Source: Phycisphaerae bacterium (lineage in GTDB: Bacteria; Planctomycetota; Phycisphaerae; UBA1845; Fen-1342). Taken from it: a stretch of 32,516 bases of DNA. Below the pieces are notes generated by a model. That model was not told the DNA's origin. It saw only the letters and a list, made by a program, of their open reading frames with translations, and did no database searches. Made by a program: the position numbers and the translations under genes. Below are positions 1 to 8,297 of the stretch, in pieces (position 1 is the stretch's first letter; every line of letters begins with the position of its first letter). Where the stretch lies: the NCBI GenBank assembly GCA_020058145.1, contig JAGVEP010000516.1, positions 1 through 32,516 on the forward strand, read 5' to 3'.

Positions 1-115
1 CAGGCCCTAAACCACCCGCGAGTGTACGGAGGAGTCCGATTCTTTGTGAGTACCCGTTCATTCGCGACCGCCGCGAAAAATGGCAAAAGTCGAGGTTAGA
101 AACAGCACATAAGCT

Positions 116-170
116 GGGTGGAGTGGGCGTCTCGCCCGCGCCGCGGGCGGCCAAGATGGCCACCCCACCC
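116..170. repeat. Long imperfect intergenic hairpin (REP-like)
   Basis: The two ends, GGGTGGAGTGG and CCACCCCACCC, pair over 11 positions with one mismatch. The middle holds a second perfect hairpin, GCCCGC-GCC-GCGGGC. The segments between can pair further with G-U wobbles. It lies just downstream of the minus-strand gene that ends at 198, so it could act as a transcription terminator without a U-run, or be a dispersed REP-like element. Its core GGGCGTCTCGCC recurs in the 83-bp repeat at 11854-12032. Bases 1-115 hold nothing I can identify. Confidence 0.55.
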
Positions 171-197
171 ATGCGCTGATAATTGTGAGGCACTACA

Positions 198-1349
198 CTA
201 CTTAGTCCGCCGAACCACCAGGACTCCGTCCGCAGCGGCAACATACAGCGCCCCCGCCCCGCTGATTGTCAGCGCTTCCAGCGGCTGCGGCAGCCCGGCT
301 GCGAATAGCTCCGCCGGGTCGGGCGCCGTGCCGTCCGCAGAGATGGCCAAGCGCCGGATGCGGCCGTCGTCAGCCGTGCCATAGAACAGTTGGTCCAGCG
401 TCTCGACGCCGTACTTCGTGCTCGGGTTAAACGACAGCCCCGTGAGCAGGCGCGCCGATTCGGCGACCGGATCGGCGTAATCCGCAGTACTGGCCACAAA
501 AGCCAGCTCCCCGTCGTCGTCCGCGAACCCCACGACCGCGGGCCAGCCGTAGTTCCTGGCCGCCTGCACGCGATTGACCTCGGAGGTGCTGTGCGCATTG
601 CGGTCGAGCACGAACGGCACGCCGGTCTCGGGGTGAAACGTCAGGCTACAGGGGTTGCACAGTCCACGCGCGTAGATGGCTGACCCCGCTGTCGGGTTGT
701 CGGCCGGCACGGTGCCGTCATCGTGGTAGCGGAGGATCTTCCCAAGTGGTGAATCGGCGACCTGCGCGGCGTTGAAGTCCTCGGTATCGCCGAGACCGAC
801 GTAAAGTGTCCCATCCGGGGTAAAGCCGAGACCGCCGCCAATGCGGAGCGTGCCTGCACCGACGGGTAGCGCAGCCACGAACACCTCGCCGCCCGAAGCT
901 ACGTCGCCGGACGCGGAAAAATATACGACGCGCTGATCGACGATCGCCAGTGGATCACTCGTCGAGGAACCTGTATCGGAGCGGGAATAGAAGGCATAGA
1001 CGCGCCCGTTCGCGCTGAACCTGGGGTGCAGGGCGAGACCGAGCAGCCCGCGGTCACCAGCGGAATTCACGGGCACCGTCGCAAACGGGGCGTCCAGTAG
1101 CTGCCCGTCCTTGATGACGCGGATCCACCCGGTCTCCCGCTCGGCATAGAACACGCGACCGTCGCCGTCCCCGGCGATGGCGAGCGCCGACAGCGAGGGC
1201 GTACCCGTGACAAGGTACTCCGCCCGCAGCCCGTTCGCCACGTCGATGGGCGCGGGCCACGATTCCCGCCCCGGGGTGCAACCGACGATCATAAAAGCCA
1301 CGCTACCGACCAACAGCGCCCGCCGCGCACACTCTGCCAAGTCCGGCAT
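198..1349 (-). CDS. PQQ-dependent sugar dehydrogenase-like lipoprotein (GSDH family)
   Basis: Predicted 383-residue exported lipoprotein of the glucose/sorbosone dehydrogenase beta-propeller family, whose members oxidise sugars with PQQ. The N-terminus is hydrophobic and ends in a lipobox-like FMIVGC with Cys24. Family motifs follow in order: RGLLGLALHPRF, GGGLGFTPDGTLYVGLGD, GKILR..DG..P.DNP, and YARGLCNPCSLTFHPETG leading to EVNRV..ARNYGWP. The family usually has RNP where this protein has LCNP, so the Arg is displaced and activity is uncertain. I chose the ATG at 1349 because GGAGG sits 6 nt upstream; the GTG at 1361 lies inside that ribosome site. The ECF sigma gene is upstream on the same strand, about 120 bp away. 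Family confident; substrate unknown. Confidence 0.85.
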   Translation of the reverse strand: MPDLAECARRALLVGSVAFMIVGCTPGRESWPAPIDVANGLRAEYLVTGTPSLSALAIAGDGDGRVFYAERETGWIRVIKDGQLLDAPFATVPVNSAGDRGLLGLALHPRFSANGRVYAFYSRSDTGSSTSDPLAIVDQRVVYFSASGDVASGGEVFVAALPVGAGTLRIGGGLGFTPDGTLYVGLGDTEDFNAAQVADSPLGKILRYHDDGTVPADNPTAGSAIYARGLCNPCSLTFHPETGVPFVLDRNAHSTSEVNRVQAARNYGWPAVVGFADDDGELAFVASTADYADPVAESARLLTGLSFNPSTKYGVETLDQLFYGTADDGRIRRLAISADGTAPDPAELFAAGLPQPLEALTISGAGALYVAAADGVLVVRRTK

Positions 1350-1469
1350 GTCGACCTCCACGGATTTCCAACCGCACGTTGGTGCCGCAGAATCCTACTC
1401 GCCCGATGAATGGGCGCACAATGGCCGTCCCTGGGAAGGACGCGGCTCCCCGCGACCCCAGCCCTGGCG

Positions 1470-2030
1470 TTACTTCAGCCCCTCGAGCTCGGCGCGCAGC
1501 GCCAAGCGTGCCCGCCGAAGCAAGCACCGTACGGACTCCACGGTAGTATCCAGGACCGCAGCGATCTGTTCGTAGGAGCAGTCTTCGTATTCGAACAGCG
1601 TCAGCGCGATTCGCTGGCTGAGCGGCAGCGTGTGGACCGCCGCAGACACCTGGTACCGCAATTCGTCCTGCGAGACCTGCTGCTCAGGTCCAGGTTCCCG
1701 ACGGTCTGGCGGCTCGCCCGGCCCTTCGGGAAGGGTGGGGGTTCTCCCGCGCACGGCCCGCTGTTTCAGATAATTCAGAGTCGTATTCGTCGCGATTCGG
1801 TACAGCCAGGTGGATACTTTTGCGGTGGGGCGGAACTGGTCCGCGTTTTTTAGCGCCAGCAGGAAAACGTCCTGGGTCAGATCTTCAACCACGCGACGAT
1901 CACGGACCAAACGCGTGATATAACCAGCGATCCGGCCCCGGTTGCGGTCCACCAGCGCCGCCGCCGCATCGCGGGCGCCCGCAGCCGCGAGCAGCATGAG
2001 TTGCGTATCCACGTCGGCCGTCGGGTGCAT
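1470..2030 (-). CDS. ECF-type RNA polymerase sigma factor
   Basis: Predicted 186-residue sigma-70 family factor of the extracytoplasmic-function class, which directs RNA polymerase to a small set of promoters. Region 2 is seen in the stretch around YITRLVRDRR, VEDLTQDVFLLAL and FRPTAKVSTWLYRIATN. Region 4 has LPLSQRIALTLFEYEDCSYEQIA followed by a helix-turn-helix TTVESVRCLLRRAR. A proline-rich linker joins the two. An ATG at 2129 would add 33 arginine- and proline-rich residues that are not typical of the family, so I start at 2030, where MHPTADVDTQ leads directly into region 2; the Shine-Dalgarno match is weak (GGAG about 12 nt upstream). No anti-sigma factor is adjacent. The lipoprotein gene downstream may be co-transcribed. 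Confidence 0.92.
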   Translation of the reverse strand: MHPTADVDTQLMLLAAAGARDAAAALVDRNRGRIAGYITRLVRDRRVVEDLTQDVFLLALKNADQFRPTAKVSTWLYRIATNTTLNYLKQRAVRGRTPTLPEGPGEPPDRREPGPEQQVSQDELRYQVSAAVHTLPLSQRIALTLFEYEDCSYEQIAAVLDTTVESVRCLLRRARLALRAELEGLK

Positions 2031-2280
2031 GCGCTGACCACTCCGCGCCGCCGCAGAGCGGCGCGGTACACTCGCCGTCGGATCAGCCGGACTCACACGG
2101 CTCCTACGGGGCCCCGCCATGACACCCATCCTGGGAGGTCAACTACGACTCCGCCCAACGTCATCCATAATACTAGGTGGCGTGTCAATGGAGGGCAATG
2201 GCGCCCCATATGCGGGAAAACCCTAATCCGGAGGGCGAAACCACAGTCTGGAAGCCTGTGCCACAGGTGTGGGATGGGCT

Positions 2281-3318
2281 CTAAAGCAACTCGTCGATTT
2301 CCGCCGGCCGCGTGATTCGCAGCGCTCGTTGGTTGTGCAACTGCCCCGGCAGGCCGGCATATTTGTTGCGGCCCTCCACCTGGAGGATCAGTTCCTCGCT
2401 GACTTGCTTGTCAAGCTGAATGATGTCACCCGGACGAAGGCTGCGCAGCTCGCTGAGGCTGATGCTGGCCCGGCCGAGGTAGGTGGTGAGGTGGACTCGC
2501 GCCCGGCTCAGGTTGCGGACGATCCGCTGGCGGACTTTCTCGGTGGTCCCCTTGCGCACGCTGCCGAACCACGACTGCGTCGCCAGTCTGCTGAGTATGG
2601 ACTCGATCGTATTGAACGGGATGCAGATGCTCATCGTCCCCGCACATTTCCCCATTTTGATCTCGAACGTGATGAGGACAACCACCTCGGTAGGGGCGAC
2701 AATATGGACCAACCGGGGATTGTTTTCCGTCTCGACAATCTCGAACTTGGCCTCGGCGAGGTTATGCCAAACTTCCGACAGATGTTCGAGCGCCCGAGTA
2801 ACCAGCCGTCGGATAAGCCGCCATTCGATGGCGGTCAGCGGGCGCTGGGGGATGTACGCATCTGAACTGCTCCCGCCCAGCAGCCGGTCGATGATCGGAA
2901 AAGCAATCAGCGGGCTGATCTCCAGGCACATCTTTCCTTCCAGCGGCGGGGCCTGGACGATCACGAAGCTGGTCGGATTCGGGAGCGAATGGAGGAACTC
3001 GCCGTAGGTGAGCTGTTCGACCCCAACGACACGAACCTCGACGATCGTGCGCAGAAAACCAGAGAGCGTCGCGCCGAAGTTGCGCGCGAAGCTGTCATGG
3101 ATCGCGCTGAGAGCGCGAATATGGTCCTTGCTGACGCGCTCGGGGCGCTCGAAGTCGTAATCCGTGACTTCAAGCTGCACACGCGGCGCGTCCACCGACT
3201 CAGGCCGCGGCGCGGCTGCGGGCGGGGCGGCGGTGAGACTCGACACCCCGCCGTCGGCCTCGGTCGCGACCGCTGCCAGCAGGGCATCGATCTCGTTGTG
3301 GTCGAGCATGTCGCTCAT
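2281..3318 (-). CDS. fliM: Flagellar motor switch protein FliM
   Basis: 345 residues, the normal length for FliM, the rotor C-ring protein that binds phospho-CheY and sets the direction of flagellar rotation. The N-terminal peptide MLDHNEIDALLAAV matches the conserved CheY-binding segment. The middle domain contains VGVEQLTYGEFLHSLPNPTS and ISPLIAFPIIDRLLGG, both hallmark FliM stretches. The C-terminal SpoA/FliN-like domain covers LGRASISLSELRSLRPGDII onward. The gene stands alone: no fliN, fliL or other flagellar gene is in the window. Upstream and divergent is the zinc-ribbon gene at 3421. The start at 3318 is supported by the conserved N-terminal peptide; an in-frame ATG at 3309 would also keep it. 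Confidence 0.97.
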   Translation of the reverse strand: MSDMLDHNEIDALLAAVATEADGGVSSLTAAPPAAAPRPESVDAPRVQLEVTDYDFERPERVSKDHIRALSAIHDSFARNFGATLSGFLRTIVEVRVVGVEQLTYGEFLHSLPNPTSFVIVQAPPLEGKMCLEISPLIAFPIIDRLLGGSSSDAYIPQRPLTAIEWRLIRRLVTRALEHLSEVWHNLAEAKFEIVETENNPRLVHIVAPTEVVVLITFEIKMGKCAGTMSICIPFNTIESILSRLATQSWFGSVRKGTTEKVRQRIVRNLSRARVHLTTYLGRASISLSELRSLRPGDIIQLDKQVSEELILQVEGRNKYAGLPGQLHNQRALRITRPAEIDELL

Positions 3319-3408
3319 CTACCCACGCTATCGGAAGTTGTGGCGGCGGGGTTTGAACGCAAAAGCTGCGCGTGCCCCACGCCGCGGCGGGCCGGCGCGA
3401 TATGGAGC

Positions 3409-3414
3409 TACAAT
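3409..3414 (+). promoter_or_regulatory. Putative -10 box (TACAAT) for a leaderless zinc-ribbon gene
   Basis: TACAAT matches the sigma-70 -10 consensus at five of six positions and ends exactly 6 nt before the ATG at 3421. That places the expected transcription start on the start codon. No convincing -35 box is seen 16-18 nt upstream. GGAG at 3404-3407 could instead be a distant Shine-Dalgarno. Confidence 0.4.
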
Positions 3415-3420
3415 GGCCGC

Positions 3421-4062
3421 ATGGAGATCGACCTCGCGCAACTGCCCATCCCTGACTGGGACTTCAATTGCCCGTCCTGCGCCTATCCGCTGCGCGGGTT
3501 GCCGGCCCACCGCTGCCCGGAATGCGGCACGCCGTTCGATATCCGTGACCTGGTGCGACCCTGGACGCGCCTGCGCCCGCCGCGCTTCACGGGCAGCGAG
3601 CTGCCGCTGCCGGACTTTGGGTCAGCCTGCACGCAATGCCACGGACCGCTGACGGGAGCCGTTCGTTGGGCCTGTCCGCACTGCGGCGCCGCGTTCGATC
3701 CCGAAACCTGGCGACCAGCGTCAGAGTGGTTCATCGTAGACAATGCACTGGCCGGCGGTGTGCCGATCCCGCTTGTGCAAACCCTCCTCGCGAGCGAATA
3801 CGTGCCACACGCCCCGGCGGACGAAAAGACCGCCTTCGAAATCTTCGGCGGGCAGAGCATAACGATCACCCGGCTGCGGGTGCCGCGGGAGTTCTATTTT
3901 GAGGTCCTGTGGTTGCTGCGCCAGGCCCGGCTGGATATCGCCGCCGCCCGCGCCGCCGCCCGGCGGGTCCAATGGCGTTGTCGGCGCTGCGGAGCACGCA
4001 ATCCCGGGCACTTCGAGGTGTGCTGGAACTGCCAGGAGCACGCCGCACCGCCGGCTACGTAG
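3421..4062 (+). CDS. Triple zinc-ribbon protein with DUF2007-like core
   Basis: 213 residues carrying three CxxC...CxxC zinc-ribbon modules: C17/C20 with C32/C35, C70/C73 with C85/C88, and C187/C190 with C201/C204. Between the second and third modules is a segment of about 70 residues, from SEWFIVDNALAGGVP to VPREFYFEVLWLLRQARL. It resembles the small DUF2007 type of signal-transducing domain, with an alpha-beta pattern and VPRE near its end. The likely role is metal-dependent binding of protein or nucleic acid; no enzyme motif is visible. A longer frame starting at 2989 runs through the fliM promoter region and is not credible. The gene is divergent from fliM and convergent with the propeller gene at 4169. 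Confidence 0.8.
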   Translation: MEIDLAQLPIPDWDFNCPSCAYPLRGLPAHRCPECGTPFDIRDLVRPWTRLRPPRFTGSELPLPDFGSACTQCHGPLTGAVRWACPHCGAAFDPETWRPASEWFIVDNALAGGVPIPLVQTLLASEYVPHAPADEKTAFEIFGGQSITITRLRVPREFYFEVLWLLRQARLDIAAARAAARRVQWRCRRCGARNPGHFEVCWNCQEHAAPPAT

Positions 4063-4121
4063 CGTCTCTCGGACTGGTGCGGCTGCGTTTTGCGGGTTCG
4101 TCCGCTGCGCCCAGAATGTAG

Positions 4122-4138
4122 GGTGGGCATCGCCCACC
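4122..4138. terminator. Hairpin between convergent genes
   Basis: GGTGGGC-ATC-GCCCACC is a perfect 7-bp stem with a 3-nt loop, placed between the plus-strand gene ending at 4062 and the minus-strand gene ending at 4169. It could act as a two-way terminator. There is no U-run, so a REP-like repeat is an equal possibility. Confidence 0.45.
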
Positions 4139-4168
4139 ATTTGACTACGGGCGCCCGCCGACGAACCG

Positions 4169-6409
4169 TCACAGGCAGCCGCCGTTCATGAGGCAGTTCA
4201 CAAACGGATCTATGTCGTCGAAGTCCACGACGCCGTCTCCGTTGCAGTCGCCGTTCAGAGGGTCACAGTTCGGGTACGCCGCCGCGTAGCCCGCCGGATC
4301 GGATAGCGCCAACACGAAAGGACTGATGTCGTCAAAGTCGACGCCGCCACTGCAATCCACGTCGCCAACGGCGCAGTCGAGTCCCCAACGGGCCCAATGG
4401 GCCGAGACGCTGCCGCCTGCGAGGTTAAAGTCGCCCCCGACGACCAGCTCATTTCGAAAGACAGTTAGGGCGTTCACGGGCGCATTGAGCCCGTCGCCGA
4501 GCGGTTGCCACGTCGCGCCGTTCCATCGGGCGATGAAATACGCACTTTGCCCGCCTGCGATCAGGAAGTAGCCGCCCGCAATCAGGTCGGCGTCATAGAC
4601 CGTCAGAGCATAGACCGGTGAGTCCATGCCGCCGCCGAGCGCGGACCAGGCGGCGCCGTCCCAGCGCGCGACGTAGCTCCCGGCGGGCAAGTAGAAGTTC
4701 CCGCCCGCGACCAACTGCCCGCCATGCACGACGAGCGTGTGCACCGCGCCGTACAACCCGTCGCCCAGCGGCTGCCAGGCATTTCCGTCCCACGCCGCGA
4801 CGCGGCTGGCGGGCTGGCCGCCAGCGGCAGTAAACAGCCCGCCCACAATCAACGTGCCGTCCAGGACGGCTAGCGCCCGCACTTCGTTGTCTGTGCCGTC
4901 GCCGAGCGGCTGCCAAATTGCCCCGTTCCAGCGGGCGATGTGATGAGCGGGCTGTCCGCCGGCGGCCGAAAACCAGCCGCCCGCGATCAACTCGCCGTTG
5001 TAGACGGCCAGCGCGAAAACCCATCCATTCACGCCGCTCCCCAGCGACTGCCAAGCCACGCCGTCCCAGCGCGCAATGCGATTTACCGGCAGTCCGCCGG
5101 CCGTGTTGAAATAACCACCCGCGATCACCTCGCCGTTGTAGACGGTCAGGGCCAGGACCGTGTTGTCCATGCCGCTGCCCAGCGGTTGCCAGTTCAGCCC
5201 GTCCCAACGCGCGATGCGCACCGCGGACTGGGCACCGGCGTGCGTGAAGACGCCCCCCGCGATCAACTGCTCGTCCAGCACGGTCAGGGCATAGATCGAC
5301 CCCGCCAGGCCCGTGCCGAGCGGCTGCCAGGCGGCGCCGTTCCAACGCGCCACGTTCTTTGCCGCCCCGCCGCCGGCGATCAACCCGCCCTCGTAGCTGG
5401 TCAGAGCATTCACGTCGTTGTTCATTCCGCTGCCCAGCGGTCGCCAAACCGCCCCATCCCACCGCGCGATGCACAGGGCGGGTTGTCCGCCGGCGGTCGT
5501 GAAAAACCCGGCGGCAACCAATTCGCCGCCATAGGCGCCCACCGCCAAGACGTAGTCGCTCATCCCGCTGCCGAGGGGTTGCCAGGCGGCACCATCCCAA
5601 CGGGCGATACGATTGGCGGCCTGCCCGCCCGCGACGGTGAAAAATCCGCCGGCGATCAACTCGCCATTGTAGGCCCCCAAAGCGAATACCCGGGAGTTCA
5701 TCCCGCTGCCGAGCGTCTGCCAGCCGGCCCCGTCCCAGCGGGCGATGTAGCCCACCGCCTGGCCGCCGGCCGTGGTGAACCAGCCGCCCGCGACGAGTTC
5801 CTGGCCATGGACGGTCAACGCACGCACGTCGTTGTTCATTCCGCTACCAAGAGCCTGCCAGGTTGCGCCGTTCCAACGAGCGATACGGTTCGCGGGCAGT
5901 GCGCCCACCATCGTAAAGGCACCGCCCGCCACCAGCTCGTCGTTGTATACCGCGAGCGCGTTGACGTACCCGTTGATGTAGATTTCCACGCCCAACGGGT
6001 GCCAGGCGGCGCCATCCCAGCGGGCAATGCGGTACGCGGTTTGCCCGCCGGCCGTCCCAAACTCGCCCGCCGCGATTAGCTCGCCGTTGTACACGGCCAA
6101 GGCGTTGACGCGGCCGGTCACTCCGCCGGCCAGCGGCTGCCAGGCGGTCCCGTCCCAGGCGGCGATCCTGCTGGCCAGCGTTTCCCCGGCCAGCGTGAAA
6201 TCGCCGCCGACCACCAGCAGCGCCGGTTGCGGGCCGTTCCCGTCGGGGTCCCACGTGGTTGCGGCGTAGACGGAGGCATTCACGCCGGGCAACCCCTGCT
6301 CGGGTCCGCTCAGCCAGGTTTGAGGACACTGTGCGTTGAGTAACGACGGGTACTGGGTTACACACAGCCATGCGATGAGCAACAGTGAGTGGCGACCGAG
6401 CCGGGCCAT
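4169..6409 (-). CDS. Secreted 13-repeat beta-propeller-like protein with C-terminal dockerin
   Basis: 746 residues. A signal peptide (MARLGRHSLLLIAWLC, ending near residue 27) is followed by 13 complete repeats of about 40-45 residues plus a partial 14th, spanning roughly residues 60-665. Each repeat has the pattern ALTVYNGELIAGGxFTTAGG followed by xRIARWDGAAWQPLGSG, as in Kelch-like or WD-like propellers. Two EF-hand dockerin-like loops follow at about 676-746: GDVDCSGGVDFDDI and GDCNGDGVVDFDDI. No catalytic motif is seen; a role in surface binding is inferred. The start at 6409 has AAGGAGA upstream, and the longer frame to 6475 would overlap the preceding gene. It probably follows the gene at 6466-8073 in one transcript (56-nt gap). 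Confidence 0.88.
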   Translation of the reverse strand: MARLGRHSLLLIAWLCVTQYPSLLNAQCPQTWLSGPEQGLPGVNASVYAATTWDPDGNGPQPALLVVGGDFTLAGETLASRIAAWDGTAWQPLAGGVTGRVNALAVYNGELIAAGEFGTAGGQTAYRIARWDGAAWHPLGVEIYINGYVNALAVYNDELVAGGAFTMVGALPANRIARWNGATWQALGSGMNNDVRALTVHGQELVAGGWFTTAGGQAVGYIARWDGAGWQTLGSGMNSRVFALGAYNGELIAGGFFTVAGGQAANRIARWDGAAWQPLGSGMSDYVLAVGAYGGELVAAGFFTTAGGQPALCIARWDGAVWRPLGSGMNNDVNALTSYEGGLIAGGGAAKNVARWNGAAWQPLGTGLAGSIYALTVLDEQLIAGGVFTHAGAQSAVRIARWDGLNWQPLGSGMDNTVLALTVYNGEVIAGGYFNTAGGLPVNRIARWDGVAWQSLGSGVNGWVFALAVYNGELIAGGWFSAAGGQPAHHIARWNGAIWQPLGDGTDNEVRALAVLDGTLIVGGLFTAAGGQPASRVAAWDGNAWQPLGDGLYGAVHTLVVHGGQLVAGGNFYLPAGSYVARWDGAAWSALGGGMDSPVYALTVYDADLIAGGYFLIAGGQSAYFIARWNGATWQPLGDGLNAPVNALTVFRNELVVGGDFNLAGGSVSAHWARWGLDCAVGDVDCSGGVDFDDISPFVLALSDPAGYAAAYPNCDPLNGDCNGDGVVDFDDIDPFVNCLMNGGCL

Positions 6410-6465
6410 GATCCATCTCCTTCTGCCAGCGTTTCGGCGGCAAATCAAGCGACCCGCGACCCGCT

Positions 6466-8073
6466 TCACGGGCACGCCGGGCAGTTACCGGCGAGACACG
6501 CCACGAACGGATTTATGTCGTCGAAGTTCACCAGGCCGTCGCAATTGATGTCCCCGCGGGCGCCGCGGACGTTCACGGCGACGGTATATTCGGTGACGTG
6601 TGTGTTGACCGAGCAGTTGACGTAGGCGGCATCGGTGACCACGAGCCGCAGCGTGTACGCACACGTCGGGAGGTTGCTCACGTCCCAGTTTCCGAGCACG
6701 CCGTTGATGACGGGCGCGTTGCCGCTCGCGCCGGGGACCTGCACCCAGGTATGAGCGGCGGCGCCAGTGCCGCCGGTGTACTGGAGCGCCCAGCTCGTCA
6801 AATGGGCGTCATTCGCCGTGCCGCGCACCTGCACGACCCCGTTGAGGTGCTCGCAGGAGAGTGGGGCGGTGATCGTCGCGACGGGTGCGGTGTTGTCGAG
6901 GACGAAATCGACGAAAGCGTCATTGAGCAGACCGCAGGTATCGACCGCCTGCACACGAATCCGGTAGTTTCCGTCCGGCGGGACGGGCACGGCGAGCGTG
7001 TTCCACGAAGCGAGTGGGTCGGTAATGACCTGGGTGTTGTACTGCGGATGGGCCGGGTCAACCGGTGCGTACGCCCCGCCCGCCACGGGTTTCCAGTTTA
7101 CGCTGTAATGGTCAAAGCAGCCGGTTGAATCGTGCGCCGTGCCATCGATGCAGATCGCCCCGCCCAGGATTGCGCCGGCGGCCGGGCTGCGGATCACGGG
7201 GTCCGCCAGATTGCGGTGGATAATGACCACCGTGACGGCCTCGTTTATCAGGCCGCACGCGTTGTATACGGTCAGCTTGAGGAAGTAAAAACCGTCCGCG
7301 ATGGCAGCCGTATTCCAGGTGTAAAGCGCCCCGTTGGAGGTACACTGCGGCGTGTCAGCGTCAGCGATGAAAGTCCAGTCGTCGCCGCCGCCCACGGGCA
7401 GGTAGTGCAACGTGTCGTGGTCGTAGTCGCCGTCGTCCTCACACGCGCGGCCGCGCACCGACACGGAATTGTCGCACTCGCAGGTCTCGTAGGCCGGCAC
7501 ACTGATTTCGGCGATCGGGGGCGTCAGGTCCGAGAAGAACGTCAGATCGTCGATCGCTTCGAAAGTGCTGTTGGCGCCCTGCACCTCGATGCGGCGGATA
7601 TTGGTGCTCGCTGAGGTCACAGTCACGCGGCGGTGAACCCCGACGTCACCGGCGCCCGCGGGTGGGACGACGACTGGGAATGAGTCAATCAAGCCCGCGC
7701 CGTTCACCGTGCTGTAGTAGCGGATGGTGTAGGTTGTCGCCCAGTCGCCCAGCGTGAAGCTGATTTCGCTGTGGGCTTGGGCAAAAACCATTCGCAAATA
7801 GTCGACACTGAAGCTCGGACAGCCCTGGTCGATCTTGATGCACTTGGTCCCGGAGGACGTGCCATTCGGCGGGCTGTAGATGCGCATGTAGAGCGTCGGG
7901 TTGTTGCCGCACGTTTGCGTCTGCACGGAAAACGTCACGCCGTCGTACTGGTTCGTGACCGCGGTGTTGACCGCGAGGTTTTCAAAGTCGATCGTGCACT
8001 GGGCCTCGGCGGACGCAACGCCGGCCACGAGCAAGGCAGGGACGATCCAAACAAGTGCATAGCGGGTAGACAC
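6466..8073 (-). CDS. Secreted Ig-like protein with a single dockerin-type EF-hand
   Basis: 535 residues. A signal peptide (MSTRYALVWIVPALLVAG, cleavage near residue 24) leads to an N-terminal domain of about 165 residues starting CTIDFENLAVNT, which resembles lectin-like or PEP-CTERM-associated 'fine-tuned vegetative' jelly rolls. Several Ig-like beta modules follow (around AEISVPAYETCECD, DPVIRSPAAGAILGG and ATITAPLSCEHLNG), rich in paired cysteines. The end has one EF-hand, GDINCDGLVNFDDINPFV, at about 506-525. The start is GTG, supported by AAAGGAG 6 nt upstream. No enzyme motif is visible. It shares the dockerin style with its downstream neighbour, suggesting that both are exported to the same place. 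Confidence 0.85.
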   Translation of the reverse strand: MSTRYALVWIVPALLVAGVASAEAQCTIDFENLAVNTAVTNQYDGVTFSVQTQTCGNNPTLYMRIYSPPNGTSSGTKCIKIDQGCPSFSVDYLRMVFAQAHSEISFTLGDWATTYTIRYYSTVNGAGLIDSFPVVVPPAGAGDVGVHRRVTVTSASTNIRRIEVQGANSTFEAIDDLTFFSDLTPPIAEISVPAYETCECDNSVSVRGRACEDDGDYDHDTLHYLPVGGGDDWTFIADADTPQCTSNGALYTWNTAAIADGFYFLKLTVYNACGLINEAVTVVIIHRNLADPVIRSPAAGAILGGAICIDGTAHDSTGCFDHYSVNWKPVAGGAYAPVDPAHPQYNTQVITDPLASWNTLAVPVPPDGNYRIRVQAVDTCGLLNDAFVDFVLDNTAPVATITAPLSCEHLNGVVQVRGTANDAHLTSWALQYTGGTGAAAHTWVQVPGASGNAPVINGVLGNWDVSNLPTCAYTLRLVVTDAAYVNCSVNTHVTEYTVAVNVRGARGDINCDGLVNFDDINPFVACLAGNCPACP

Positions 8074-8105
8074 GGCTGGCTCCTTTCTGGAGGTTTGATC
8101 TGGAC

Positions 8106-8133
8106 GCCGCAGGGCTCAAGTCCCGCGGCTCCA
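8106..8133 (+). other. tRNA 3'-end-like fragment / 5'-UTR hairpin
   Basis: This segment reads as a T-arm plus acceptor end: a stem around the loop CTCAAGT flanked by CAGGG and CCCGC, then GGCTCCA. No matching 5' half (D-arm or anticodon arm) is visible upstream, so it is not a tRNA gene. Seen from the minus strand it is a hairpin in the 5' leader of the gene starting at 8073, upstream of its Shine-Dalgarno. It could be a leftover of integration at a tRNA, or a chance hairpin. Confidence 0.3.
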
Positions 8134-8297
8134 ACGGAATAAACCGCGAAATTGCGGCGCGCGCCCGACGGGGCCTCGAAAAAAGGACCAACCCCAACGC
8201 GTTTTTCGGCGCGAGCGGACAAATTGCTGGAATACGTGCGGGGCGCCAGGCTAAACTGGGGTCTGCGAGGCGGGCCGGAGTCGTGCAGGACCGGGCG

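Noticed and set aside
2989-3420. N-terminal extension of the zinc-ribbon frame back to 2989
   Set aside because: It lies antisense to fliM and encodes no recognisable sequence; the zinc-ribbon protein starts naturally at 3421.
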